From assembly GCA_023387135.1 (NCBI GenBank), contig JAEWIK010000008.1:1-19115 (forward strand): 19,115 bases of DNA, given 5' to 3'. Positions 1-7,812 of the stretch are shown here, one piece after another. How positions within the stretch are numbered: position 1 is the first letter of the stretch; each line of letters starts with the position of its first letter. The notes below the pieces were generated by a model. That model was not told the origin of the DNA. It did no database searches and saw nothing but the letters and a program-made list of their open reading frames with translations. Origin of the DNA: Actinomycetes bacterium. Its GTDB lineage: Bacteria > Actinomycetota > Actinomycetes > Propionibacteriales > Propionibacteriaceae. The translations under genes and the position numbers were made by a program.

Positions 1-847
1 CCCTGATGCCGAAGGCGCGGGCCATCGGGTGGGCCTCCACCTGCTCCTTCGTCTTGCCCGCGCGCAGCAGCGCCGAGGCGCCCAGCCTGCGGTAGTGCAT
101 GGCCTCCGTGGTCTTCACCCGGAAGCCGGCCTCCCTGCCGACGCGCTGGGCCCACAGCAGGGTGCGTTCGGCGTCGCCCGGGGAGAGCTCGACGAGTTCG
201 CTGCCGCGTCCGATGGAGATCAGGAAGAACAGGCTCCACTGCTGCAGGGTGTGCTGCGAGAGCAGCTCGAAGATCGCCGGCAGGTCGGCCGCGGTGGTGG
301 CGGTGACGAGCGTGGTCACCTGGACGGCGAGGCCCGCCTCGGCGGCGATGTCGAGAGCCTCGATGGTGGCGTCGAAGGTGCCCGGCACCATCCTGACGCC
401 GTCGTGCAGGGCCGGCGTCGAGCCGTCGAGCGACAGCGAGATCGCCTGGACCCCCGCCTCCTTCATCCAGAAGATGCGCTCCCGGGTGAGCAACTGCGTG
501 ACGGCGGGCGCGAGCGAGACGCCGATGCCCCTGGCGTTCGCCTCCGCTATGAGCAGGGGCAGGTCGGGGCGGCGGAGCGGGTCGCCGCCCGTCATGACGA
601 CGTGGGGCAGCGGCTCGCCGGGCGCCGAGAACCCGACGATGTCGTCGAGCAGCGCGAGGGCCTGGGCGGTGCTGAGCTCGCCGGGGGCGGGGTCGGGCAT
701 GGCGGTCGCCCGGCAGTGCCTGCAGGCCAGCCCGCACGCCGTCGTCAGCTCCCAGTACACGATCATCGGGGCCCTGGTGTACGCCCACCCTTCGGGCTTC
801 ACGGCACCGATGCCGTGGGCCGGTCGGGACGTGCTGGCGTGCTGCAT
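1..847 (-). CDS. Radical SAM/SPASM-type protein, heme-operon associated (C-terminus beyond window edge)
   Basis: The first 282 residues are visible; the gene runs off the left edge. It carries the radical SAM cluster motif CGLACRHC (C38, C42, C45) after the stretch YTRAPMIVYWELTTA, and a glycine-rich SAM-binding motif MTGGDPL. This pattern matches the NirJ/AhbD-like group of radical SAM/SPASM proteins (I think TIGR04053). Members of that group act on porphyrins or peptides, and the SPASM cysteines would lie past the edge. The ATG overlaps the hemE stop by one base (TGATG), with a GAGGAG ribosome binding site inside the hemE end, so translation is probably coupled. Being third in a hemA-hemE operon suggests a porphyrin or heme-related reaction, which is inference. 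The exact substrate cannot be read from the sequence. Confidence 0.85.
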   Translation of the reverse strand, partial: MQHASTSRPAHGIGAVKPEGWAYTRAPMIVYWELTTACGLACRHCRATAMPDPAPGELSTAQALALLDDIVGFSAPGEPLPHVVMTGGDPLRRPDLPLLIAEANARGIGVSLAPAVTQLLTRERIFWMKEAGVQAISLSLDGSTPALHDGVRMVPGTFDATIEALDIAAEAGLAVQVTTLVTATTAADLPAIFELLSQHTLQQWSLFFLISIGRGSELVELSPGDAERTLLWAQRVGREAGFRVKTTEAMHYRRLGASALLRAGKTKEQVEAHPMARAFGIR

Positions 848-1890
848 CAGTTCTCCTCGAAGGGGATGGAGTGCACCAGGTCGGTCACCCTGGCGAGCGT
901 GGCGGGGTCGGTGTCGGGCGGGACGCCGTGGCCGAGGTTGAACACGTGCCCGGGGGCCGACGCGCCGCGCCTCACGACGTCGCGGACGGCGGCATCGAGA
1001 GTGGAAGGGTCTGCCGACAGCAGCGCCGGGTCGAGGTTGCCCTGCAGCGGCACCCGGCCGCCGAGGAGGGAGTTCGCCTCGTCGAGGCCGAGGTCGGAAG
1101 CGACGCCCATGACGTCGGCCCCCGCGGCCAGCATGTCGGGCAGCAGGTCTTTGGTCCCGGTCCCGAAGTGGATCCTCGGGACGCGCCTCGACGGTTCGAG
1201 GTCGCCGATCGCCGCGAGCACGGTGGCCGAGTGGCGTTGGGCGGCCGACCGGTACTGGGCCGGGCCTAGCCTGCCCGCCCACGAGTCGAACAGCTGGACC
1301 GCCTGCGCACCCGCCTCGACCTGTGCGACGAGGAAGGCCGCGCACACGTCAGCCACCCAGGACAGGAGCCTGTGCCAGGTCTCGGGCTCCTCCGCCAGCA
1401 GCGCCTTCGTCCGGGGGAGTGCGCGGTCGGGGCCGCCCTCCACGAGGTAGGACGCGACGGTGAAGGGCGCGCCGGCGAAACCTATCAGCGGGACGTCGCC
1501 CAACTGCGCCACCGCGTTGCGCACGCCGTCGCCGACGGGCCGGAGCGCGTCGGGGTCGAGCGGCGGCAGCGCGGCGACGTCGGCCTTGCTGCGGACGGGG
1601 TGCTGCACGACCGGGCCGACGCCCGGGACGATGCTGACGTCGACGCCGGCGAGCCTGATCGGCACGACGATGTCGGAGAAGAAGATGGCGGCGTCGACGT
1701 CGTAGCGCCGGACGGGCTGGCAGGTGATCTCGGCGGCGAGTTCGGGGTCGAGGCAGGCGTCCAGCATGGAGGTGCCCGCTCGCGCGGCGCGGTACTCGGG
1801 GAGCGACCTGCCTGCCTGCCTCATGTACCAGACAGGACGTCGGCTCGGCCGCTCGCCGCGCAGGGCCGCCAGCAGCGGCGGGGTGCTCAC
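847..1890 (-). CDS. hemE: Uroporphyrinogen decarboxylase
   Basis: This cytosolic enzyme removes four acetate carboxyls from uroporphyrinogen III to give coproporphyrinogen III. At 347 residues it has normal family length. Visible signatures are the N-terminal WYMRQAGRSLPEYR motif (R24, R28), the catalytic aspartate in IFFSD (D73), the second family signature GFAGAPFTVASY, and the C-terminal histidine in FNLGHGVPPDTDP. The first signature has Ser where most members have Tyr (AGRYLPEYR), a minor oddity. The GTG start overlaps the hemA stop (GTGA), and the stop overlaps the radical SAM start, so three genes form a tightly coupled operon. The identification is secure. Confidence 0.97.
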   Translation of the reverse strand: MSTPPLLAALRGERPSRRPVWYMRQAGRSLPEYRAARAGTSMLDACLDPELAAEITCQPVRRYDVDAAIFFSDIVVPIRLAGVDVSIVPGVGPVVQHPVRSKADVAALPPLDPDALRPVGDGVRNAVAQLGDVPLIGFAGAPFTVASYLVEGGPDRALPRTKALLAEEPETWHRLLSWVADVCAAFLVAQVEAGAQAVQLFDSWAGRLGPAQYRSAAQRHSATVLAAIGDLEPSRRVPRIHFGTGTKDLLPDMLAAGADVMGVASDLGLDEANSLLGGRVPLQGNLDPALLSADPSTLDAAVRDVVRRGASAPGHVFNLGHGVPPDTDPATLARVTDLVHSIPFEEN

Positions 1891-3140
1891 GCGCCGGCCT
1901 CGACGTCGATGCCGAACAGGGTGTGGAGGGCGTGCGCGTAGTCGGCGAGCCCGCCGGTGCGGGCCAGTTCGGCGGCCTTCAGCGAGGGCGTGTGGAGCAA
2001 CGAGTTGGCGACCCGGCGCAGCGACCTCGCCACGGCCGCGGCGGTGTCGGCGTCGTACCGGCGGGCTGCGGCTTCGATCTCGCGTTCGATGAACTGGCTC
2101 ACGTAGGCGCGGATGGCGATGACGGCGGGGGTCGCGGCGCGTCCCGATTCCAGGTGGAGGTAGGTCTCGACTCCCCTCGTCACGAGGTCGCGGGCGGCGA
2201 CGACCGCCGCCGCCTGTTCGGCGGGAGCGTGGGCGCCGATCTCCTCCAGGTTGATCAGGTCGACCTTGAGCAGGTGGGCGGCCTCGGCGTCGATGTTGCC
2301 GGTGAGGGAGAGGTCGAGGACGGGGAGCAGCGCCGACTCGGGGCCGCGGGCCGCGGCGAGGACGGCGGCACTCAGCACCGGGGCCGACTTCTCGCCGCCG
2401 CTGCAGGTGACGAGCAGGTCGGTGACCGCCAGTGCCGCCGGGAACTCGGCGCGGGTGACGGGGGTGACGTCGTGGGTGGCGGCGAACTGGGCGGCACGCC
2501 CCGTCGGGGAGTACACGGACTGGTCGACGCAGCCCAGCCTCGCCAGCGCGGCGGTCACCACGCGGGCGTAGCTGCCGGTCCCGACGACCAGCGCCTTCCT
2601 GCCGGCGAGCGGGAAGTGCCTGCGTTCGACGAGCGCCAGGCCGACTGCCGCGAGCGAGCGTCCCGCAGCCCCGAGGTCGGTCTCGGTGCTGACTGCTTTT
2701 CCGGTCGCGAGGGCGGCGTCGAAGAGCCGCTGGAGCGAGGAGGTCGTGTGGCCGTGCGCCTTGGAGGCTGCGTCCCTGACCTGGCCGATGATCTCGTCCT
2801 CGCCCACCACCATGGAGTCGAGGCCGCTGGCCACCTCCATGAGGTGCTGCACGGCGGCGTGCCCGGCGTACACCTCGAACCTGCCGGCGAGGTCGCTGCC
2901 CGCGTCACCGAGCGCGTCGCGGATGGCCCCCAGGACGGCCTCGATCCCGGCGTGGAAGGACTCGGAGTCGACGTAGACCTCGAACCTGTTGCAGGTGCTG
3001 AGCACGACCCTGCCGGCCAGTGCGGGCGACCCGTCGAGCGTCTCGGTGATGTCGCCGCTGACCCTGCTGAGCGTTGCCAATTCTTCCAGCGGAACGAGGT
3101 GGTGGCTGATTCCTACGGCGGTGACTGGCACGCGAAGCAT
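1887..3140 (-). CDS. hemA: Glutamyl-tRNA reductase
   Basis: This is the first committed step of the C5 heme pathway: NADPH-dependent reduction of glutamyl-tRNA to glutamate-1-semialdehyde. I chose the ATG at 3140, giving 417 residues, because the protein then begins MLRVPVTAVGISHH, as family members do, and the nucleophilic cysteine in STCNRFEVY falls at C50, the canonical position. The open frame continues upstream, but that part has no family similarity and overlaps the end of the P450 gene. Other landmarks are the DSMVVGEDEIIGQV stretch, a nucleotide-binding GTGSYA motif and a C-terminal dimerisation region. The 64-base gap to the upstream P450 gene (3141-3204) shows no clear promoter or terminator, so hemA may be partly transcribed from the P450 promoter. 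Confidence 0.96.
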   Translation of the reverse strand: MLRVPVTAVGISHHLVPLEELATLSRVSGDITETLDGSPALAGRVVLSTCNRFEVYVDSESFHAGIEAVLGAIRDALGDAGSDLAGRFEVYAGHAAVQHLMEVASGLDSMVVGEDEIIGQVRDAASKAHGHTTSSLQRLFDAALATGKAVSTETDLGAAGRSLAAVGLALVERRHFPLAGRKALVVGTGSYARVVTAALARLGCVDQSVYSPTGRAAQFAATHDVTPVTRAEFPAALAVTDLLVTCSGGEKSAPVLSAAVLAAARGPESALLPVLDLSLTGNIDAEAAHLLKVDLINLEEIGAHAPAEQAAAVVAARDLVTRGVETYLHLESGRAATPAVIAIRAYVSQFIEREIEAAARRYDADTAAAVARSLRRVANSLLHTPSLKAAELARTGGLADYAHALHTLFGIDVEAGA

Positions 3141-3204
3141 AGTAACCCGAGGGTGACCACCCGGTTGACAGCGGACCCCGCCACCTGGTGGCCCTCGCGG
3201 GTGC

Positions 3205-4509
3205 CTACGAGCGGGAGAGCGGATGCTGCTGGGGGAGGCCGCTGCGGCGGACCGAATCGAGGATCGGGCCGAACGCGGGGCCCGTCGGGATGGTCCCGTG
3301 GGAGATCCGCGGGCGGGTGATCGGGACGTAGTCGAGTTCGTCGAGCAGCACGCCAACGGCGGTCGTGATGACGGCGGTCGTCACGTCCTCGCCGGGGCAG
3401 CGGTGGCTGGTCCTGACGTCGCCGCCTCCCTGCGCGACGAGGTCGAACTGGCCGGGAGCGCGCGAGTACCTGTTGGCACGGAAGGCGGCGGGCGCGAGGT
3501 GGTCGCCCGGGTGGTGGTCGGTGCCGTAGAGGTCGAGCATGACCCTGGAGCCCTCGGGGATCGTCACGCCGTCGAAGGAGACGTCCTTGGCGGCCACCGC
3601 GGCCACAGCCGGGAAGAACGGGTAGAACCTGCGGACCTCGTGGGCGAAGCTGCGGCGGGCGGCGTCGTCAGGCTCCTCGACCGCGTGCCTGGCTTCGGGG
3701 TCGACGGCCAGCGTGTGGGCGGCGAACGAGACGTAGCGCGCGATGGCGACGATCGGCCTGAGCAGGTTCAGCAACTCGACGGCGGCGATGCGCGGGGACA
3801 GTTGCAGCCCGTCGGCGTCGGTGTGGAAGGCGATCCTGTGCAAGGGCGTCTGGACGGCGGGCGCGGGCCCCCTCCTGACCTTCTCGACCACCCCGGCGAG
3901 GAAGGACTCCTGGTTCCTGCGGGCGAGCAGCCCCCGCCAGTGCTGCGGTCCCACGCGCGCGCCGGACTCGATCATGGTCCTGAGCTGTTTCGTACGACGC
4001 CGCAGTTCGGCGCCCGCGACCGGCGGCAGGCCGACCCAGATCGAGGCCGCCTCACACAGCGAGTGGGACGCGGCGTCGAGCAGGTTCACCGAACGCGCCC
4101 GCTCCCACGCCGGGTACTGGCGGCGCAGGCTGGCGAGGAAGAGCGCGGAGATGATCCTGGCCGCCTTCTCGTCCAGCAGGTCGACGAACAGCGCCTTGCG
4201 GTGGGCGTGTTCGGGGCCGTCGAGCGACTGGACACCGCCGACACCGGTGAGGGTGCGCTGCGCCCGCAGCGGCAGGGCGCCGCTCCTGCGGAATGATCCG
4301 GAGTCGTAGACCAGGCGGGCGGCGGCGCTGCCGCGGACGACGAAGGTGCGCTGCCCGAGCAGCCTGACCTCGGCCACGTCCCCGCCCTGGTCGTCGAACT
4401 GCTTGTGCAGGAAGTCGTAGCCCTCACGCAGGAAGGTGACGGTGTTGTCCGACCGCGGCCCCGGGCGCGGCGGAGCGGGCCGCTGTGGGCGGAATCTGAT
4501 CACACTCAT
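3205..4509 (-). CDS. CYP152-family cytochrome P450, probable fatty acid peroxygenase
   Basis: This 434-residue P450 has the ExxR motif in EVRRFYPF (E291-R294) and a heme-thiolate loop GGGDVRTSHRCPGE with C371. That loop, and the Arg-Pro pair in LLRPIVA (R251-P252) that binds the substrate carboxylate, are hallmarks of CYP152 peroxygenases such as P450-BS-beta and OleT. These use hydrogen peroxide instead of a reductase; no ferredoxin or reductase is nearby. In the GGVQSLDG stretch a Gln (Q94) sits where BS-beta has Gln85 and OleT has His85, favouring alpha/beta hydroxylation over decarboxylation (inference from alignment by eye). GAGGA lies directly against the ATG but six bases before the GTG at 4503, so the true start may be two codons downstream. 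A strong stress-type promoter lies just upstream. Confidence 0.93.
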   Translation of the reverse strand: MSVIRFRPQRPAPPRPGPRSDNTVTFLREGYDFLHKQFDDQGGDVAEVRLLGQRTFVVRGSAAARLVYDSGSFRRSGALPLRAQRTLTGVGGVQSLDGPEHAHRKALFVDLLDEKAARIISALFLASLRRQYPAWERARSVNLLDAASHSLCEAASIWVGLPPVAGAELRRRTKQLRTMIESGARVGPQHWRGLLARRNQESFLAGVVEKVRRGPAPAVQTPLHRIAFHTDADGLQLSPRIAAVELLNLLRPIVAIARYVSFAAHTLAVDPEARHAVEEPDDAARRSFAHEVRRFYPFFPAVAAVAAKDVSFDGVTIPEGSRVMLDLYGTDHHPGDHLAPAAFRANRYSRAPGQFDLVAQGGGDVRTSHRCPGEDVTTAVITTAVGVLLDELDYVPITRPRISHGTIPTGPAFGPILDSVRRSGLPQQHPLSRS

Positions 4510-4534
4510 TCCTCACTGTCGGACGGCATCAGGA

Positions 4535-4560
4535 GTACCCGATCTCGACGCCGAACAAAC
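4535..4560 (-). promoter_or_regulatory. SigB/SigF-type stress promoter of the P450 gene
   Basis: Read on the minus strand, the site is GTTTG, a 15-base spacer, then GGGTAC. It matches the actinobacterial SigB/SigF-family consensus (GNNT-N14-16-GGGTAY) at every specified position. The -10 box ends 25 bases before the ATG at 4509, giving a leader of about 19 bases that holds the GAGGA ribosome binding site. The same layout recurs at 5434-5459. Assignment to a stress sigma factor is inference. Confidence 0.7.
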
Positions 4561-4610
4561 TCGTTGCCTATTGTGCCGCTCACCCTGCCGGACGCGTCTA
4601 CCGTTGCGGT

Positions 4611-4796
4611 ATGGGAAATGGGCCTAGTGAACGCATGGTCGAACGCCGCGAGGAGCTGCTCCCCGAGGAGGTGGCCGCCGGCAGCGACGACCCCGAGGCG
4701 CAGGCGCGCGAGATCCTGAGGGACTCCGAGGAACGCACCCTGGCGCCCGAACAGACCAGAGACGAATCCACCCAGACGCCGAGCCGCGACGCCTGA
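4611..4796 (+). CDS. Small charged hypothetical protein (61 aa)
   Basis: This is a short hydrophilic protein with no signal peptide, membrane segment or cysteine. It is rich in Glu, Arg and Asp. The middle reads DDPEAQAREILRDSEERT, a pattern I associate with small actinobacterial proteins of unknown function; it is predicted helical. No Shine-Dalgarno sequence precedes the ATG. Instead a TACCGT hexamer (4599-4604) ends six bases before it, the spacing expected of a -10 box for a leaderless transcript. It is divergent from the P450 gene and ends 19 bases before the convergent DUF2231 gene. The opposite-strand frame over the same bases resembles no known family. The function is unknown. Confidence 0.65.
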   Translation: MGNGPSERMVERREELLPEEVAAGSDDPEAQAREILRDSEERTLAPEQTRDESTQTPSRDA

Positions 4797-4815
4797 GAGC
4801 ACCACACCGGCGGAG

Positions 4816-5400
4816 CTAATCGTCGAACCTGCCGCGCTCGAAGCCGTCCGTGGTCGAAGGGGTGTCGTGCGAGGCGTACTTCCTGACGAGGCTCAGGTGG
4901 CCCCCGAGCGAACCCGACACGCCGTAGGCGAGGCTCGACAGCACGGCGGTCGCGGCACCGAAGCGGGACCAGCCGCCTAGCCGCGCGAGGAACGAGACCG
5001 CGGCGGCGGTGGTGCCCACCGCGTTGAGTCCGGCGTGAGCCACCCCGACGCGCTGCGTCCTGTCGTCGGCCTTCGTCCATTCCGCCAGCCCCGAGGCGAC
5101 GGCGGGCAGTGCGCCGAGGCAGGCCAGCCCCACCAGGAACCGGCTCTGGCGGGCGGCCCGCTTGCCCTGGGTCAGGTCGAGCGCGACCGCCGACATGATC
5201 GCCCCCAGCGGCACCTGCACCAGCACGGGATGCAGGGCGTGGCCCATGGACCTGCCACGCAGCAGGTCGCTCACGGGGCCCTGGCCGAAGAGCGCCGTCA
5301 CCGGCTGGACGATGTTGTCGCGGACCTCCCCGAGGGCGGGGTTCTCCTCGAGCCCCTCGGCGAAGGTGGTCATGGGGGAGCGGTCTCGCCTCGGACTCAT
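4816..5400 (-). CDS. DUF2231 family membrane protein
   Basis: The protein is 194 residues with about four membrane segments. The first follows the family signature MGHALHPVLVQVPLGAIM; others run around FLVGLACLGALPAVASGL, AGLNAVGTTAAAVSFLA and AVLSSLAYGVSGSLGGHL. The N-terminus (about 40 residues) is soluble and charged. The start at 5400 is supported by AAGGAGATCCCG directly upstream; longer frames reach back to 5493 but lack support and would cross the promoter. DUF2231 proteins are uncharacterised integral membrane proteins, often found beside redox or Rieske-type genes. A perfect stress-type promoter precedes the gene, suggesting a role in the envelope stress response (inference). Confidence 0.88.
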   Translation of the reverse strand: MSPRRDRSPMTTFAEGLEENPALGEVRDNIVQPVTALFGQGPVSDLLRGRSMGHALHPVLVQVPLGAIMSAVALDLTQGKRAARQSRFLVGLACLGALPAVASGLAEWTKADDRTQRVGVAHAGLNAVGTTAAAVSFLARLGGWSRFGAATAVLSSLAYGVSGSLGGHLSLVRKYASHDTPSTTDGFERGRFDD

Positions 5401-5433
5401 CGGGATCTCCTTCTCGACCGGAAAGGACAGCAG

Positions 5434-5459
5434 GTACCCGTCCCCGCCCCACGGCAAAC
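5434..5459 (-). promoter_or_regulatory. SigB/SigF-type stress promoter of the DUF2231 gene
   Basis: On the minus strand this reads GTTTG, a 15-base spacer, then GGGTAC, identical in boxes and spacing to the site before the P450 gene. The -10 ends 33 bases before the ATG at 5400, leaving room for the AAGGAG ribosome binding site. The spacer sequences differ between the two sites, so the match is not a simple duplication. Confidence 0.7.
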
Positions 5460-5465
5460 CCTTCC

Positions 5466-5491
5466 GCGTGGGCGGCGCGCGCGGGGGGTAC
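5466..5491 (+). promoter_or_regulatory. Probable SigB/SigF-type promoter of the FAD oxidoreductase gene
   Basis: GCGT, a 16-base spacer and GGGTAC lie on the plus strand, 46 bases before the oxidoreductase ATG. This fits GNNT-N14-16-GGGTAY, but the -35 box is only half-conserved relative to the GTTT seen at the best sites. It is back to back with the DUF2231 promoter in the same intergenic region. Confidence 0.45.
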
Positions 5492-5537
5492 ACGCAGGGC
5501 GTGGTGAGCTTCGACGCGGTTCGGCGGTGGCGGTGCG

Positions 5538-7127
5538 ATGGCTGAGGACTGCGACGCGATAGTGATCGGCGCCGGTCCGAACGGACTCGTGGCGGCCAAC
5601 GCGCTGGCTGACGCCGGGTGGCAGGTGATGCTGCTGGAGGCGCAGCCCGAGACCGGTGGCGCCGTGCGGAGCGCGACTGTCACGGCTCCCGGCTTCGTGA
5701 CCGACCTCTTCAGCGCCTTCTACCCGCTGGCCGCCGCGAGCCGCGTCATCCGCGAGCTCGACCTGCACCAGCACGGGCTGGAGTGGGTGCAGGCGCCGGC
5801 GGTGCTCGCCCACCAACTGCAGGACGGCAGGGCGGCGGTGCTCCACCGGGACGCCACGGCGACCGCGGCCGGGCTCGACGAGTTCGCCGCCGGGGACGGC
5901 GACGCCTGGCTCGACCTGTTCGACAACTGGCAGCGGGTCCGCGACCCCGTCCTGGACGCCCTCTTCACCCCGTTCCCGCCCGTCGTGGCGGGAGCCCGGC
6001 TCGCGGGCGTCCTCAAGGCCGGTGGCCTGCTGCGGCTGGGGAGGCTGGCGGTCACCCCCGTCCGTCGGCTCGGCGAGGAACTCTTCGACGGCGACGGGGG
6101 CAGGCTCCTGCTGACCGGCAACGCCATGCACAGCGACGTGCCGCCCGATGCCGCGGGCAGCGGGTTCTTCGGCTGGCTGCTCGCGATGCTCGCCCAGGAC
6201 GTGGGCTTCCCGGTGCCCAAGGGCGGTGCCGGCAGGCTCGCCGGCGCCCTCACGGCCCGGTTTGAGTCGCTGGGCGGGGAGGTCGTGACCCGGTGCCGCG
6301 TGGACGAGGTGCTCGTCCGCTCGGGCAGGGCGTGCGGGGTGCGCCTGCAGGACGGCTCGACGAGGACCGCCAGGCGTGCCGTGCTGGCCGACGTGTCGGC
6401 GCCCGCGCTCTACGGCCGGCTGCTGCGGGCCGTGCCGCAGTCGCACACGTTCAAGCGGGACCTCGCCGCCTTCCAGTGGGACCACGCGACGGTCAAGCTG
6501 AACTGGGCGCTCGACGGCAAGGTGCCCTGGTTGTCCGGCGCGACCTCGGGGGCGGGCACCGTCCACCTCGGGGTCGACCTCGACGGCTTCGTCGACGCCG
6601 CCGCCGACCTCTCGGTGGGAAGGGTGCCGCGGCATCCCTTCGTGCTGTTCGGCCAGATGACCACCGCCGACCCTTCCCGTTCGCCGGCCGGGACGGAATC
6701 GGCCTGGGCCTACAGCCACGTGCCGCACGGCAGCGTGGGGTCGGAGGCCGTGGCGGCGCAGGTGGAGGTCATCCAGGAGAGCGTCGAGCGGGCGGCTCCG
6801 GGATTCGGGGACAAGGTGAGAGCCCGGCACGTCCAGCTCCCCGGGGACCTGGAGGCCGAGGACGAGAACCTCGCAGGAGGCGCCCTCAACGGCGGCACGT
6901 CGGGGCTGCACCAGCAGCTCGTCTTCCGGCCGACGCCCGGGCTGGGACGTCCCGAGACTGTCATCGACGGGCTCTACCTCGCGAGCGCCTCGGCGCACCC
7001 CGGCGGTGGCGTCCACGGCGCCTGCGGCTGGAACGCGGCCAGGGCGGCGCTGCAGGCCCAAGGTCCGCTGGGGACGGTGCGCCAGGCGCTCGTGCGCTCG
7101 GCGTGGGCGCGCCTGCTGCGCTCCTGA
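5538..7127 (+). CDS. NAD(P)/FAD-dependent oxidoreductase, phytoene dehydrogenase-like
   Basis: This 529-residue flavoprotein has an N-terminal Rossmann FAD motif, GAGPNG (residues 11-16), followed by an acidic residue in LLEAQPETGG that would bind the ribose, and a C-terminal FAD-contact region ASAHPGGGVHGACGWNAA. This is the layout of the CrtI/COG1233 group (phytoene desaturase-like and PYROXD-like enzymes). No carotenoid genes are nearby, so a carotenoid substrate is not supported. The substrate is unknown. There is no strong ribosome binding site before the ATG at 5538. It ends 31 bases before the convergent SRPBCC gene. A flavoenzyme of this class beside an SRPBCC protein is an arrangement I recall from other actinobacteria. 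Confidence 0.9.
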   Translation: MAEDCDAIVIGAGPNGLVAANALADAGWQVMLLEAQPETGGAVRSATVTAPGFVTDLFSAFYPLAAASRVIRELDLHQHGLEWVQAPAVLAHQLQDGRAAVLHRDATATAAGLDEFAAGDGDAWLDLFDNWQRVRDPVLDALFTPFPPVVAGARLAGVLKAGGLLRLGRLAVTPVRRLGEELFDGDGGRLLLTGNAMHSDVPPDAAGSGFFGWLLAMLAQDVGFPVPKGGAGRLAGALTARFESLGGEVVTRCRVDEVLVRSGRACGVRLQDGSTRTARRAVLADVSAPALYGRLLRAVPQSHTFKRDLAAFQWDHATVKLNWALDGKVPWLSGATSGAGTVHLGVDLDGFVDAAADLSVGRVPRHPFVLFGQMTTADPSRSPAGTESAWAYSHVPHGSVGSEAVAAQVEVIQESVERAAPGFGDKVRARHVQLPGDLEAEDENLAGGALNGGTSGLHQQLVFRPTPGLGRPETVIDGLYLASASAHPGGGVHGACGWNAARAALQAQGPLGTVRQALVRSAWARLLRS

Positions 7128-7158
7128 TGCGCCGTCACGCCGGGCCTTCGCTGCAGGC

Positions 7159-7650
7159 TCAGGGCCGCGGCTGCCTGCCCTCGGCGAGCATGCCGAGGCG
7201 GCCGAGCGACTCGCGGTTCCTCGGGATGATGAGCAGCCGCCGGAGGGCGGCAGGGATCAACCGCGCGGGCCCCGACACCGCGTCCTCGGTGATCGCCACC
7301 ACGCACCTCGTCGGGCCGTCGGCCCGAACGCTGAGGTGGATGCGTGCCTCGCCGACCGGCCAGCCGCGCGCCTTCAGCACGAGTTCGTGGGGGCGACGCA
7401 CGTCCTCGACGCTCGTGGAGTCGTCGATGACGAGCGGCCAGAGCCCGAAGGAGTGGTGGATGCGGCTGCCGACGGCGGGCCAGTCCTCATCGACCCGGCG
7501 GATCCTCGACGTGCCCACGACCCAGGTGGCGTACGACCAGCCGTCCGCGAGCACCTGCCACACTGCATCGACGCTCGCCCCCACGGTGATCGACACCGTC
7601 GGGCCGGGGTCGTCGCGGTGCTCGGCGCTCAGTTGCCTGCCGATCCTCAT
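7159..7650 (-). CDS. SRPBCC family protein (polyketide cyclase/dehydrase-like)
   Basis: The 163-residue protein fits the START/Bet v1-like fold: an opening beta strand VSITVGASVDAVWQVLADGWSY, a central WPAVGSRIHHSFGLWP region, strands such as ELVLKARGWPVGEARIHL, and a long C-terminal helix. SRPBCC proteins form a hydrophobic pocket for lipids or other apolar ligands. I chose the ATG at 7650 because GGGAGGA lies just upstream; the longer frame to 7770 has no family similarity. It converges on the FAD oxidoreductase gene, so a shared lipid or terpenoid-like substrate is possible, though this is inference. A candidate stress promoter lies about 97 bases upstream. Confidence 0.86.
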   Translation of the reverse strand: MRIGRQLSAEHRDDPGPTVSITVGASVDAVWQVLADGWSYATWVVGTSRIRRVDEDWPAVGSRIHHSFGLWPLVIDDSTSVEDVRRPHELVLKARGWPVGEARIHLSVRADGPTRCVVAITEDAVSGPARLIPAALRRLLIIPRNRESLGRLGMLAEGRQPRP

Positions 7651-7746
7651 CGGTCCTCCCTTCCCCGGACGTCCCCGCGGCGCCGCCGACTGGAGCCGTG
7701 ACGTCTCGGGTGCCGCGATGGCCGGGGTCACCGCTATCCCGGCCCT

Positions 7747-7772
7747 GTAGCCACCGGCCGAGGGCGGCAAAC
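7747..7772 (-). promoter_or_regulatory. Candidate SigB/SigF-type promoter of the SRPBCC gene
   Basis: The minus strand reads GTTTG, a 15-base spacer, then GGCTAC: the spacing of the P450 and DUF2231 sites with one mismatch in the -10 box. It would give a leader of about 90 bases before the ATG at 7650, longer than at the other sites. Confidence 0.45.
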
Positions 7773-7812
7773 GTGCCGCGACGAGGACGGGAACAAGTGA
7801 CGCCCCGAGATG

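Noticed and set aside
3141..3356. N-terminal extension of hemA to 489 residues
   Set aside because: The extra part is arginine/serine-rich shadow sequence overlapping the P450 end; starting at 3140 puts the catalytic Cys at position 50.
5397..7061. Long minus-strand frame opposite the FAD oxidoreductase
   Set aside because: No recognisable motifs; the plus strand has an intact flavoprotein with an FAD-binding motif.
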